64,000 bases of DNA from Mayamaea pseudoterrestris (GCA_027923505.1 BROI01000011.1:930001-994000), one strand, 5' to 3'. Shown: positions 20,226 to 31,079, counted from the first letter of the stretch. Notes: generated by a model from the sequence alone, not told the origin. Numbers and translations: made by a program.

Positions 20226-21803
20226 ATGAAGGCAGTCAGAAATCGGCAGAAGGTTTTAAGTGCACAGGACCGTGTAGGCGGCACCAATGCTTATGACGAA
20301 GTTCAGCATACAAACAACCATGAAGATACATCCAAACATCGACGATCGCTTTCGACGCGTTCATCCCTTCGATCATTAAGCTTCCTGATGCTTTCATGTC
20401 TCGGTTTTTGTGCGACTCTCACCACATTGTTTGGACAGACGACTTCAAACTCGATGAGACGAACTCTCATCATGCGCCTTCCATTCTCCAACTCGGATGC
20501 CATCATTCCTTCCAAACCAAATACAACACTTGCTCTGTTGAATCCTCCTGGGTTTCTGGGAGGATATCGGAACCAAGTCATTCGACTAATGGGGTGGGTT
20601 TCCTACGCGGTTGAACACGACTATAGCTACCTGTACTTGCCCAGCATACTTTGGCGAACCCAAATGCAACAATTGCCAGACGATCCCTGGCACTCAATAC
20701 CTATGGACCTTATCTTTGATGTGGATTACTGGAATGAATTTTCATTTGCTCAGGCATTGCCAATGTTGGTCCGAGAGATTCGTGGTTCTGACTGCTGGAC
20801 AACCGAGTTGGAGCCTTCCATAGCATCGAAATGGGAGTCCCTTCATCCATTGCAACACGCGAGTATGCTGAAAGGATCGTTACGATCTATTATGAACACT
20901 ACTCAAAATGCAATTGCGAATTCGTCCCTATTTAATCCTCGAAGGGTTGATCTGTTGTCTCAAGTGCAGCATTGTCAACATCCAGTCGTTTATGGAGGAG
21001 GCAAGGGTGCTGGTAGATTATGGAATGACTATCTCGCTTATCGCAGCAACAAGACTGCCAATAGTCGTCTTCCGAACGACGTCGATCAATATATACTTCG
21101 GGCGCTTCGACCAGCAGAGCGATGGCGGAAACTGGCCGACGAGTGCGTCGCCGCCCAGCACGGTGACGAGTACTTGGCGCTTCACGCTCGTGTGGAGGTT
21201 GAAATGATGGCCCATACTTGCGGAAGTGAAATGAATTGGAACTTGACCAGCATATTTGAACAAGTATCAGATTTCTTGTCAAAGAAAGGAAGCGATGAGG
21301 ACATTGGTGGTGTTTTTGTTGCCGTCTCGCGCGATGGCATGCAAGCTAATGTCACCGGCGGACCTTGGCAGAAATACAGGACTTATGCCGAAGAGAACGT
21401 CAATATACTCAACCGACTTGTTGGAAGCAGCGGTCGTCAGGGTGAAGGACTACTAGGCGGCAAACTTACAGTATTCGAATGCGGAAAGCAAATGATGGAC
21501 CAGTTTTATGCCGAACATCCAGATGAATTGTACTATGGGAGCTTGCTGGAGCAGGCCATCAACTTTTACATTGCAACTGCAGCAAAAGTGTTCATCGGAG
21601 TGAATCACAGCTCGTATTCCACGGACGTCTGGACGACTCGTTACTATCAAGGACGAGGGTCGGCCAATTTTCAGTACACTCGCAATGGCCGCATTGAACC
21701 TGTTGAAAACGGAGGGTTACCAACTCCGCATGGCAACTGCGTCAAGAAAAAACGCAAGCAGCAAGCAGGGCCAACGCTGTCGCGAGTAAAAAAAACGCAA
21801 TAG
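20226..21803 (+). CDS. O-fucosyltransferase-like type II membrane glycosyltransferase
   Basis: This 525-residue, intronless gene encodes a cytosolic tail, one signal anchor (LSFLMLSCLGFCATLTTLFG, about 51-70) and a lumenal domain with several N-glycosylation sequons. NPPGFLGGYRNQVIRLMGW resembles the first substrate-loop motif of GDP-fucose protein O-fucosyltransferases (G-x-x-x-N-Q). EYLALHARVEVEMMAH resembles the central H-x-R-x-E strand. FYIATAAKVFIGVNHSSYSTDVWTTR matches the C-terminal motif (A..F.G...SS.S) that binds GDP-fucose. The tail is Lys-rich (VKKKRKQQ). A Golgi or ER fucosyltransferase role is inferred from these motifs; the acceptor is unknown and another GT-B enzyme cannot be excluded. 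Confidence 0.68.
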   Translation: MKAVRNRQKVLSAQDRVGGTNAYDEVQHTNNHEDTSKHRRSLSTRSSLRSLSFLMLSCLGFCATLTTLFGQTTSNSMRRTLIMRLPFSNSDAIIPSKPNTTLALLNPPGFLGGYRNQVIRLMGWVSYAVEHDYSYLYLPSILWRTQMQQLPDDPWHSIPMDLIFDVDYWNEFSFAQALPMLVREIRGSDCWTTELEPSIASKWESLHPLQHASMLKGSLRSIMNTTQNAIANSSLFNPRRVDLLSQVQHCQHPVVYGGGKGAGRLWNDYLAYRSNKTANSRLPNDVDQYILRALRPAERWRKLADECVAAQHGDEYLALHARVEVEMMAHTCGSEMNWNLTSIFEQVSDFLSKKGSDEDIGGVFVAVSRDGMQANVTGGPWQKYRTYAEENVNILNRLVGSSGRQGEGLLGGKLTVFECGKQMMDQFYAEHPDELYYGSLLEQAINFYIATAAKVFIGVNHSSYSTDVWTTRYYQGRGSANFQYTRNGRIEPVENGGLPTPHGNCVKKKRKQQAGPTLSRVKKTQ

Positions 21804-22036
21804 TAAGCTGGAGGGGTACTTCACTGTACGCAGATAAAAGTAAAGAAGAAATACGAATACCCATCGCGATCCTGCATCCCGCATGAAAGTTAGAAGAGGA
21901 GACAATACTAATCCAAAGCTATTAATCCAATACTTTATTTGGGGATAACAAAAAATCAAATTTTGGCACAAAACATACAGTCATATTTTGTGCTTTGCAG
22001 TTAGCCCCTGACATGCTTGTCTGGATTGAGGCACGA

Positions 22037-23700
22037 CTACACACCGCCATTATTTTGGATCAGGAAAGCCAGCAATTGGTCAAAATCATCACCAAACAGC
22101 TCGAACGCATGCACGACCTTTTTGAGCTCAAAACCATTCATTACCAACTCTTGTACAGTCTGAGGATATTCATCTACTGCTCCAAATAGAGTCGGGGATG
22201 GAGGCGAGTGTGCCGATGAAGCGTAAGCTGCGGGGGGGAGCGCCGCAACTGCAGCACCCACGGCTCGCTCTTGAACTTCATATAAAGTATTATCAGGAGG
22301 CGACATCGCCGCTGCTGCTTGAACAGGCGAGCTACGTCGTCTGCGAACGGCTGTTGGCGATGATCTTTGCTTGCGCCCTTGTTCATGTCGTCGATACGAT
22401 TCCAGTGAGCTTTGTAGAATCGCTTGCTCAAGCTCAAAGTTGGTAGCATCAATATCCGACAAGCCCAGCGCTTTCTTCTCGTACATCTGTAAACAAATAT
22501 GAGACAAACATGACGTTTTCAACATGAGTGGATGTAAAGAGAGATACTTACATAGTCGTAGTCCAAGTCAAAGGCGCTCTCCTTCAAGGCTCGATGCAAG
22601 TCATCATCGTCAACAACCGTACTATGCATTCGCGACTCCTTCATGACTCGATGCACTTCGTCTTCCGCAGATACTTTTAAGATGCGTTTCATCTCCAGCT
22701 GATCAGCGGCCAAGTCGCTCTCCGCAACCGCTTTGGACACTTGCAACTGATCAGCAAGTCCAATTTTTAGTCCAGGCATGCCAAGACCAAGTCCAGCGGT
22801 CGGCTTGAGCGGGTCAACAACAGCGTTATAGTGATTTCCGTCATGATACGATAACCGAATAGCTTCGTCCTGCGTTGCGTATTCTTTCTGAAAAATATTC
22901 AAAGGCTGATCTGCTCCATTGTCAGGAGTAAACACTTCAACCGGTCGGTTAAAAAGTTCCGACATGGCTTGAATCTCGGGATTATTTCCATGCACGCCAT
23001 CCTTGCGCTTGCGCTGAACATAGTGTGACAATGGCTCGTCGACAAACGGTCCAAAGTGTTCAGGGTCTTGCTCCATGAAGTCGCAAACGGCCGCGCGAAC
23101 GTCCAGATGCATCTCCACATCGCCATACACTTGCAAGGCCACAGCGCGAAAGAGACAATTGCCATCGCCAGCCATTTCAATAATTTCAAGTCCGCGTTTC
23201 TGTAGCGACTTTTCAAAAAGCGATGGCGGCGCAGTTCGTGCTTCATCGTCGTGTGCTTCCAAGAAGGCGGCCGCATAAGTCGAGCGGCCAATGTCCCGAG
23301 CCGCCGCAGGATTTGCGTACGACTGTTCGAACTCATTTGCGCGAATAATCAAGCCGCTGGGTGAGTGAAAGGGGTCATGAGGCTCGTTCTCCAAGGGTGG
23401 CCATTGCGCAGCGGCTGGTAGCTTTTCATCATCCGAATCACTGGGGCTCTTCGAGCGCAGCGGTCCAGCCGTCATTTCAAAATCAATTGGTCCCTGATCG
23501 AGACGAGGACGCTTGGAATCAGTCGGCGAGACGAATGTATCTGTCTCTGTATCTTGCGCGTCTCTTGTTGCTAAACGTTTGCGCGGAGATTCTTCGCCAG
23601 GTAAATCAGCTCCAAAAGATGGCTGAGAATGTTCGCTTTCGTCTTGACCGTCTTCGTCGTTCTGTTGATTCGCGGCTTTCCAAGGAAGTAACACTCGCAT
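22037..23700 (-). CDS. OTUD5: OTU deubiquitinase, OTUD5-like, with UIM and UBA, two exons
   Basis: Exon 1 is 23700-22552 and exon 2 is 22486-22037, joined across a 65-bp GTAAGT/AG intron in phase (532 residues). The OTU domain (about 165-296) has the active-site loop EMAGDGNCLFRAVA with nucleophile Cys182 and Asp179, and the catalytic His290 in YHDGNHYNAVV. The linker holds a UIM-like helix (DDDLHRALKESAFDL), and exon 2 begins with another (FELEQAILQSSLESY). The C-terminus (YPQTVQELVMNGFELKKVVHAFELFGDD...) is a UBA-like three-helix domain. This order matches OTUD5/DUBA. The enzyme should cleave ubiquitin chains. The first 110 residues are disordered with a nuclear-type basic motif (SPRKRL). 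Confidence 0.87.
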
Positions 23701-24235
23701 TGTCAGCTTTCAGGAAATTTGTCGCTGGTCTTGTTAGAAAGGACCGAGGCGTTTATAAAGCGCAAAATACTCCGATTCCTTCGCTATACTTGACTGGACC
23801 AAGAATGACGAGAGGTCTGCAATGAACGCTTCAACAGGAGACTTTTGATTGCGATTTTGTCTCCTCTGGTGAGTAAAAAATCGTCAAGAGTAACAGATCA
23901 GCTGCCGTAAATTCAGGATTAGACTCAGACGTTTATCTATGAGGAGCTACATGCGTAGACGATCACTGGAAAGTGACGGGTTGTCTGCCATGCTGCAACG
24001 CGCCAGAATTCCGAGTGCGCTCGTCACGCAAGAGCGCAAGAGGTTTCGGCATGCGACATTTCCGGTCACGCCAATAGTGTACTTTAAAGTGTACTCAAGA
24101 AAAATTCATTAACGCTTCGGTTTTAAAGTGGAATGCATCACACTGGTACTCACCTTTTCGACGGGCCACACCATCCCACCATGGTGAAGCGTCAAAAATT
24201 ATGGCTGTATAGCTGTGCATCCTTATTTTTTAGCC
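23701..24235. other. Divergent promoter region
   Basis: Between the OTU gene and the six-bromodomain gene. The reading frame of the latter is open slightly upstream (24215) but without an ATG. No gene or repeat seen. Confidence 0.45.
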
Positions 24236-27200
24236 ATGAGTCTAAGTGATGCAGAGCAGCAGACAGCCAGGCAAGTCCTGGATGTTCTCATGCAGGAGAA
24301 ATACAAGAACAAAATGTATCTCTTTCTGCAACCTTTAAATCCCATTGAAGTTCCAGGCTATTTCGAACTCGTGCCGCACCAGCGATTTTTGGACATTCAA
24401 ACTGTCACGGCCAACTTAAATGTATACTCATCCTTGGCAGATTTTTGGGTAGATCTGCAGGGAATTTTTGAAAATGCAATTGCTTACCACGAGAATCGCG
24501 AGAGCAAGTGGATAGCGAAAATGGCGCGCGACATGCTCAAGGTTGTTCGAAGGGAAAAGCAAAAGAGACAAGGCGGAGGGCTTGCACTACCGCAGGAAAT
24601 TCAATCAGCAGATTCTGCACTACCAGAAAAGAAGAAGAAATTCTCAGTCAAGCTCAAATTGCCGTCCAAGCAGAACGCAGCTGTGGGCAAGCAGATGCCA
24701 ATGGCGCGGCAGAGCGATTCCGATTCCGTGTCGACCGCTTCGACTGTCCCAGCGCAAAACTTTGCAAGTCCACCTTTGAAGGCAGATGAAAAGTTAGCAA
24801 CTAAAGCCAAACCGACACAACCGAAGTTGAAGCTGAAGTTGTCGCTTGGAAGCAAGAAGAAGAAGGAACTCCCGGCAGGTGGCGAAGGGCAAGCGACGAC
24901 ACTGCCCACTCTGACGGATGTTTCGCCGCTAACTGTATCCGCACCTGTCAAAGCAGCAACGACTGCGCCTGCAAAACCAAAGATTTCACTGAAACTTGGA
25001 AGCACTGGCAGCAACTCAAGAGGGAAGGAGCTTCCGAAAGGCGTCGCAGCCGCGGCGGCAGCACCAACTTCAATACCGACATCACCGGCAGTGATTCAGC
25101 CCCCGCCGGCGAAGCGACAGAAAAAGACGAAGGCTTCAAATTCGGCAACCTCATCAATATCAGCATCTGTTGCTAGGTCCATAACGACGGGTGCGAATAC
25201 ATTTCCATCTTCGCAAGCGCTGAAGATTTTAGCTGGTCTTCGCCGTCGGCATAACAAGTCAATCGGTTGGTTTCTTAAGCCTGTCGCTGACAAGACAATC
25301 ATGAATGAATACAAAGCCAAAGTAAAGTATCCTTCAGATATTTCGACCATGACGACAAAGATTGAGAAGGGATTGTATCCGAATGTTGCCAGTATGGTCT
25401 TGGACTTGCGACGCATCTTTGGCAACTGTTTGGTTTACAACACATCCATTAGAGACTCGCTCCGTCCACTTACAGTTGAAGTCATGCAAACTTCTGAAGA
25501 TTTATTAAAGGTCTTTTTGAAGGATTACCCAGGATCTTATCCTCCACTTCTATATTGTTGGAAGCTCTGCATTGGAGTGCTGGACACACTCTACAATCTT
25601 CTCAACCCAACGGATGACAAGCCAACGGCTTTATACTTTCAGCACCCTGTCAGCTACTATTGCGGTGGCCAGTTTCCTCCTGACTATTATGAGAAAGTCA
25701 GCAAACCGATGGACTTTGGAACGGTGACCTCGAACCTGATCGAAGGCAAGTACAGTACGGTCGAAGACTTTTGCAGTGACTGTAGATTGGTTTTATCCAA
25801 CTGCGTTAAATACTACAATGGCCGACCCGATGGTGTACTGTTTATAGAGCAAGCCAACAGGCTCAACGAGCTTCTGTCCCAGCAGATTGAGCAGCTGCAA
25901 CGCTACGTGAGATCCAATGTGGGAGCCGCCAATCAAGCTCAAGCGAACGCTCCGGTCATCTTTCCGAAACCGCCCGCGCCACTGCTAATGGAAGTATTGC
26001 AAGAGCTGCGGGAGACAAAATACACAGACAAGGCGACAAAAATTTCGGAGCCACTTATGGGACCTTTTGAAAAGCCGGTGTCACTTTCGGCATTTCCAGA
26101 CTATATGGAGGCAATAAAGGAGCCGATAGATTTATCCCTCATCGAGCGCAGAGTTAAAGCCGGAGTGTACGCAACGCCTGAGGATTTTGAGTACGATGTC
26201 AATTTAATTTTCAAGAACAGCGAGAAGTATTATGCACCACGAGGAGGTGAACGTTTGGTCGGCATGAGTAAGACAGGTGCAAAATTATTTAGAAAGCTCT
26301 TTTACATTAAGATGAGAGCGTTCGAAGACCCAAGCTCTGTGCCTCAAGCTGTCGAAGAACAGCAGAACGAGCCGGTTGATCAAGTCACTTCTGAAGCATC
26401 CCCGATGTCTGCTTCGACAGCGAACAACAACAAACCTGGTGGCAAGATTGCTCCTCGAATATCAATTTCAGCTGCGCAGCTTTCGATGGCAGCTCGCATG
26501 AAAGCGCCATCGCAAACGCAAAAGAAGAGTAGCGTACCGACTATTAAGCCGGATCAACCTGTTCCGCTACACATTGCAATTGCTCGCGTCAAAGAAGCGT
26601 TTCCGCTCCGCCGGCAGATTAAAGGCTTGCAACCGTGGGAAGCTGATTGTGCCAAGTACTTCAAAGAATTGATGAGGCATCCTTGGATTTCTGCAGCACG
26701 GCCCACCTATATTTTTCACGTTCCTGTACCGACGTTATTTCCAGAGCTACGGGAGGCGTATGCGGCAAAAGTCCGCAAGCCGATGGATCTAACAACGATT
26801 GAATGCACCCTATTGGCGGGCAATCGCTATGCAGCTCCTGAGGACTTTGTAGCGGACGTTGCACTCGTTTTTGCGAATGCCGTGCGCTTTAATCGCGACG
26901 GCAAAGATGTCGGCGACCCTCTCTCCTGCGCTTACTATGATGCATCGATACACTTGCTTCGTTACTCGAGATGGTTGTCAATGGAATTGCTTGCGCCTTA
27001 CATAGAAAAGAACGATCACGTGGACGATGATACTGCCGCTGGACTCCCTCCCTTCTCGTGGCGTTTGACGGAAGGAAACAGAAAACGCGCCAGGGAAGAA
27101 ATGGAGAAGTTAGTTTTCAGTGAACCGATTGAAAAGAGCCTGGAAGGAGATCGTTACACTTGGCAAGAGTCAGAATGCGAGAAATTGTTGAAATCGCTCC

Positions 27201-28138
27201 GACACCAATCCGACCTTCGATACATGACCTTCTTTTTACAACCTAACTACCCGGCGGACTATACAGCGTACATTTCTAAGCCGATGGATTGGGAGAGGGT
27301 TAACAGGACTTTAAAGAAGCGCCATTACGATAAGTTTGGCGACATTATCTCAGATCTTCGTCTAATCTTTGCGAATGCCCTCAAGTACAACGGTCGTTTG
27401 AAGGGCACTGACACAGTTTCTGGACGAGCGTACGAATCAGCTATTATAATGGCGATGAAACTCGAACTGGCAATTAACAAGCTGTTGATTACTGTGGCTG
27501 ATCGGTTGGAACGCGAGCGTATTGATCACGCAAATGCCGAGCGCGAAATGGAGGCGCAGGAAAGGGCTGACGAGGCACGCTTCTTTGCGACGTTGAAGAA
27601 AGGTGGCGACGCGGCATCAGCAGATGCTGCTATAGATCCTGTAGTATCATCGATGGAACGCACTCAACCATCGGAATACGCGACCCAGAAGGTACGCCTC
27701 GTACGGCGCGCGCTACAGCGGCGCGATAGCATGGACTTCGAGACTCCAAACTTTGACGAGGAAGACGATGGCAAACATGATAATTCCCACGGCGAAGTAG
27801 CCAAGTTTCAAAAAGCAATGTTCGAGAAATCTCAGCAGGAGCTCGTTAAAATGCGACAGCGCATGGCATCAATTGGGTCCATGGTGTATACGCAGATGCT
27901 GCAGCGTGACTTGGCAGCAGAATGGGAAGAAACAGAGCTGAAGAAAATTCGCGAATCGAACGAGCCTCGTCAAGACGACGCCGTTAAAGCTAACGACAGT
28001 GAAACAGATCATCATGACGGCGCATCAGAAGTCCGCAAGGAACTGGAGCGAGAAGGACGTGAGCGCCTTACTATCACATTTGCTGGAGCGGTAAAACGTG
28101 GAATGAAACAAAAACGTCCAGCGTTCTCATTCGAGTAG
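24236..28138 (+). CDS. Six-bromodomain chromatin protein
   Basis: This intronless gene encodes 1300 residues from the ATG at 24236 (GCCATGA). I see six bromodomain-like units at about residues 5-107, 323-430, 435-557, 580-688, 778-923 and 975-1088. They are recognised by the ZA-loop KPMDF/KPMDL/KPMDW or equivalents and the FxNAxxYN helix. The acetyl-lysine-binding Asn is present in units 2 (GNCLVYN), 5 (ANAVRFN) and 6 (ANALKYN). Units 1, 3 and 4 have His or Tyr there (NAIAYH, NCVKYY, NSEKYY). Lys/Ala/Pro-rich disordered linkers with KKKK-type patches separate units 1 and 2. A Glu/Arg coiled-coil-like tail follows unit 6. Six bromodomains recall Polybromo (PBAF), but BAH and HMG domains are absent. 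Confidence 0.88.
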   Translation: MSLSDAEQQTARQVLDVLMQEKYKNKMYLFLQPLNPIEVPGYFELVPHQRFLDIQTVTANLNVYSSLADFWVDLQGIFENAIAYHENRESKWIAKMARDMLKVVRREKQKRQGGGLALPQEIQSADSALPEKKKKFSVKLKLPSKQNAAVGKQMPMARQSDSDSVSTASTVPAQNFASPPLKADEKLATKAKPTQPKLKLKLSLGSKKKKELPAGGEGQATTLPTLTDVSPLTVSAPVKAATTAPAKPKISLKLGSTGSNSRGKELPKGVAAAAAAPTSIPTSPAVIQPPPAKRQKKTKASNSATSSISASVARSITTGANTFPSSQALKILAGLRRRHNKSIGWFLKPVADKTIMNEYKAKVKYPSDISTMTTKIEKGLYPNVASMVLDLRRIFGNCLVYNTSIRDSLRPLTVEVMQTSEDLLKVFLKDYPGSYPPLLYCWKLCIGVLDTLYNLLNPTDDKPTALYFQHPVSYYCGGQFPPDYYEKVSKPMDFGTVTSNLIEGKYSTVEDFCSDCRLVLSNCVKYYNGRPDGVLFIEQANRLNELLSQQIEQLQRYVRSNVGAANQAQANAPVIFPKPPAPLLMEVLQELRETKYTDKATKISEPLMGPFEKPVSLSAFPDYMEAIKEPIDLSLIERRVKAGVYATPEDFEYDVNLIFKNSEKYYAPRGGERLVGMSKTGAKLFRKLFYIKMRAFEDPSSVPQAVEEQQNEPVDQVTSEASPMSASTANNNKPGGKIAPRISISAAQLSMAARMKAPSQTQKKSSVPTIKPDQPVPLHIAIARVKEAFPLRRQIKGLQPWEADCAKYFKELMRHPWISAARPTYIFHVPVPTLFPELREAYAAKVRKPMDLTTIECTLLAGNRYAAPEDFVADVALVFANAVRFNRDGKDVGDPLSCAYYDASIHLLRYSRWLSMELLAPYIEKNDHVDDDTAAGLPPFSWRLTEGNRKRAREEMEKLVFSEPIEKSLEGDRYTWQESECEKLLKSLRHQSDLRYMTFFLQPNYPADYTAYISKPMDWERVNRTLKKRHYDKFGDIISDLRLIFANALKYNGRLKGTDTVSGRAYESAIIMAMKLELAINKLLITVADRLERERIDHANAEREMEAQERADEARFFATLKKGGDAASADAAIDPVVSSMERTQPSEYATQKVRLVRRALQRRDSMDFETPNFDEEDDGKHDNSHGEVAKFQKAMFEKSQQELVKMRQRMASIGSMVYTQMLQRDLAAEWEETELKKIRESNEPRQDDAVKANDSETDHHDGASEVRKELEREGRERLTITFAGAVKRGMKQKRPAFSFE

Positions 28139-28349
28139 CGTGCGCAAGCACAATGCCGCACGACGGTGCCTGTTGCTTTGCATACTAGCTAGTATACCAT
28201 GTTACTTATTTTTAACATACTTAAACATTAGGATGCCGCAAATGGAGACCATCACTTACATCATGATGGCCGTCTTGTGAACTATTACTACGTGTCATGC
28301 GAAGCAGAGGAATCTCCTGCGCAGATGCATCCTCCACTCCTACCTGGCT

Positions 28350-29437
28350 TCAGCTAGAACGCTTCTTCTCGTCCGTCTTTGGTTTGCTTCCACCCTTATT
28401 TTGGAGCTCCGATAAAATACCAGCGCAAGCCATGGAAATGCCAGCCCAGCCAACGGCAGACAACGAGTGGCCCTTGAGCATGATGGAAAGCAGTACGCTA
28501 AAGATCTTTCGCGTCGTGGTAACCGTCGAAAGGACAAGAGGATCAAAGTTGGCAATCGTGTAGAAGATGAATGACTGTCCAACGGCCGAGCAAATGGAGA
28601 ATCGAACAATCTTGGACATGATTTCAGGATTATCAACGCAGTACGCGATTCCCGAAGTCATTTCACCGAGAGGCAGAGCAATCAAGGCAGCCGTAATGCA
28701 CATGAACAAATTTGTCCACTGTAAATTGACAAAATGACATATGCGTAAGTAAAGAGCCATCAATTTTGGTAGAGTGGACGTAGTTTTCGCACAAGCATGC
28801 AACGTACCAACATGAAATCATACGGCTTGGGCTTGACGCCAACCTTGGCCGTCTCTGTCTTGAGACGCTTCTGAAAGCCAGCCGTCACTCCATCAAGCGC
28901 CAAGCTAAGAACAATGTACACAACTCCCAAAGTTGAACTGGGTGCTCCACCCTTCTTCTTGCCCATGCTGACAACAGCCGTTCCCAAGATAATGGCCAAG
29001 ACTTGCAAATACTCGCGCAGCTCATAATGCGCTCCTCCCAGCAATAGTGATCCAGCCATGACAGGAGCCATCTTGCCACTCTTGGCCAAGGTTGCGACCG
29101 GAAAGGATAGTCCATTCGCCAAGGCCAAGCTAGTGCACGCCTTGGCGGAAACTTGAGCCGCTCCGGAAATGGCAAACATTTTGAGCGGAATATTTGGCGT
29201 CGCCCCCGTCAAAATCATGCCGACAAAGCCGACAATGACATTGGCGAGTGCCTCCAAGACTTGCAGGAACCAGGCCTGCTTGAACAAGGTTCCGTCGGCG
29301 GCAGTGTAACGAAACACATCCTCCTGGAGCGATCCATAGTATAAAAAGGCTCCGTAGATACCGCCAGCTCCAATGAGCAGCTTGGCAGCATCGGGAAGAC
29401 CGACAGCGACTGGTTTGGCTTCAGTAGATGATGACAT
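28350..29437 (-). CDS. SLC35B1-like nucleotide-sugar/ER transporter, two exons
   Basis: Exon 1 is 29437-28808 and exon 2 is 28718-28350, joined across an 89-bp GTACGT/AG intron in phase (332 residues). The start is the ATG at 29437, as the open frame upstream has no better ATG. The splice junction recreates the family stretch YDFMLWTNLFM. The protein is very hydrophobic with about ten helices of the drug/metabolite transporter fold. It has the SLC35B features QEDVFRY near the start, AVVSMGKKKG in the middle and STVTTTRKIFSVLLSIMLKGH near the end. SLC35B1 relatives move UDP-galactose or other nucleotides across the ER membrane. The tail ends in KKRSS, a dilysine-like ER-retrieval signal. Confidence 0.85.
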
Positions 29438-30084
29438 GATTGGTGAAAAGTCGTTGGATTTTGGAAGTGGAAGGGTTGGATCAACCTTGGCAAGCGTTCG
29501 TCTGCTTGTTGGAACGAGCGCGATGGAGCGAATGGGTGAGACGGATGAACACAAGCTTATGCAGCATTCAAATCAGTCGATTTACTCACGATGGCCTCTT
29601 GGTAAAGGTGACAACGGCTGGAAGGGATGGGTTACTACTTGAAGCAGGTGTAATCGTCAAGAGCAAGGAAATCAGGAGAGCCGCGACACTAGTGAACGAT
29701 CGCATAAGATAAAGAAGCAGCTAGGAACTTGTCTCTTTCGCCAAGTCAAAAAAGTCTCCAGAAGAGCGATTAAGCGTTATGGATCGGTTGGATGAGTCGG
29801 TCGTTGAAAGTGTGGATGATTGATCAAGGATCTTTTGTTCGCCCTCTGCTTTTGATGGATGGCAATCACGCCGCGCCGATGATGCGTTGGACTTCTTGCG
29901 GGATTGACACGTCGTACCGGTACTCGCCACGTGGTGGGCGGCAGACGAACCACTCTCCTTTTCTCCCATCATGCATCGCATGGTGTATAGTGTCGACGAA
30001 GTGCCGAAGAAGGACAAGTCGTGGCCAATTGGTAGCAACAGCATCGGAAACATCAACCCTTCTGGTAGGTGAACGGCCAGTAGT
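29438..30084. other. Divergent promoter region with a doubtful small frame
   Basis: Between the SLC35B1-like and CX9C genes. A minus-strand frame at 30056-29721 (111 codons, Ser/Thr-rich) and an overlapping plus-strand frame both lack a recognisable domain, and I do not call them. Confidence 0.4.
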
Positions 30085-30465
30085 ATGGGATCGACACAGA
30101 GTCTGGCAGTTCAAAAACCCTCGCCCGCAAGCACCCTCGCACCTTCCGACGATTCTTCTTCCAGCCAAGCAACGCCATCATCAACTAACAATGCCGAACT
30201 AAACTCAAATGAAAACTTGTCCGGCATGGAACTTGTAAATCACAAGTGCGCGAGAAAAAAGAATCGATACGAAAAGTGCTCTTCCGACTTTTACAAGGAG
30301 TTTCTCACTGGCAAGAAAATATCCCAAGCGGAAGCTTGTGACGACAAGTATCAAGCCTACAGAACATGTGTTTTGAAAGGCATCAAGATTGAAGTGTGGG
30401 ATAAGCAAGGACTTCCGCCATTGAAGGAAGGGAGTCCACTGTTGGAAGTGGTCGATGATGATTGA
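30085..30465 (+). CDS. Twin CX9C protein, possibly N-myristoylated
   Basis: This is a 126-residue protein. Its core has Cys55, Cys65, Cys85 and Cys95, giving two exact CX9C motifs (CARKKNRYEKC and CDDKYQAYRTC) joined by a 19-residue helical linker. This is the CHCH-type hairpin oxidised by Mia40 in the mitochondrial intermembrane space. The N-terminal 45 residues are Ser/Pro/Asn-rich and disordered. The start MGSTQS fits an N-myristoylation signal (Gly2, Ser6), a combination known from MIC19/CHCHD3-type MICOS subunits. However, this protein is shorter and its linker differs. Mitochondrial localisation is likely; the precise role is open. Confidence 0.72.
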   Translation: MGSTQSLAVQKPSPASTLAPSDDSSSSQATPSSTNNAELNSNENLSGMELVNHKCARKKNRYEKCSSDFYKEFLTGKKISQAEACDDKYQAYRTCVLKGIKIEVWDKQGLPPLKEGSPLLEVVDDD

Positions 30466-30998
30466 TGAACGAGCCAATGGACCTTATGCAGCTACGGTAG
30501 GCAAGACGAGCCCACATCTCGTTGCGAGAACTTTGCTGATGCCATTTAAATGGAGAAGTTGCGCTTTGGATAGTAAGACCTGACAGCAGCATCGTGGCCA
30601 AGTTAGCACAACCAGCACTTGCTAAGAAAGGCGGTGTAATACTTTGCAAGCCACGGGTAGAATGCTTTACAAAGGCGTTCACACTATACAAAGTAGTAAT
30701 AAAAGAACGTTTTTAATAACTTTGAGTATGATGATGTGTCATTGAATGCATCGCTATCTTTCGTCTCGGTTGTGCTGTGATTGTATGCCACACACGACCG
30801 TACATATAGCGTTACGTGCTTACTCAGTTTACAAGGTCATGAAACAGGAGTTCATCAATGTTAATTACTTGTATATGAAGCCACCCAACATTTCTAAAGC
30901 AATATACTGGAGTTTACCAAGCTAAATAATCAAGAACAGCCTGTGTAGCTTGGTACTATCAGAGTTTGTATACGTAAACATTTAGCTCATTAGTATGT
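30466..30998. other. Intergenic region upstream of tRNA-Phe
   Basis: No supported coding frame. The minus-strand frame across 30383-30691 overlaps the CX9C gene and starts without an ATG. Confidence 0.45.
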
Positions 30999-31071
30999 GT
31001 CGCAATAGCTCAGTTGGGAGAGCGCAAGACTGAAGATCTTGAGGCCCAGTGTTCGATTCACTGTTGCGACA
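30999..31071 (+). tRNA. trnF(GAA): tRNA-Phe (anticodon GAA), intronless
   Basis: The 73-nt sequence folds into a full cloverleaf. The acceptor stem GTCGCAA pairs perfectly with TTGCGAC, followed by discriminator A. The D arm is GCTC-AGTTGGGA-GAGC, the anticodon arm CAAGA-CTGAAGA-TCTTG with GAA at 31032-31034, the variable loop five bases, and the T arm CAGTG-TTCGATT-CACTG. The internal A and B boxes (TAGCTCAGTTGGG and GTTCGATTC) are consistent with RNA polymerase III transcription. CCA is not encoded, as expected for a nuclear gene. Confidence 0.97.
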
Positions 31072-31074
31072 TTC

Positions 31075-31079
31075 TTTTT
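31075..31079 (+). terminator. Pol III T-run terminator of tRNA-Phe
   Basis: A run of five T residues starts four bases after the discriminator base, the usual RNA polymerase III termination signal. Confidence 0.8.

Noticed and set aside
29721-30056. Minus-strand 111-codon frame, Ser/Thr-rich.
   Set aside because: No domain, overlaps an equally long plus-strand frame, and lies in a divergent promoter.
30383-30691. Minus-strand frame overlapping the CX9C gene.
   Set aside because: Non-ATG start and it is the shadow of a well-supported gene.
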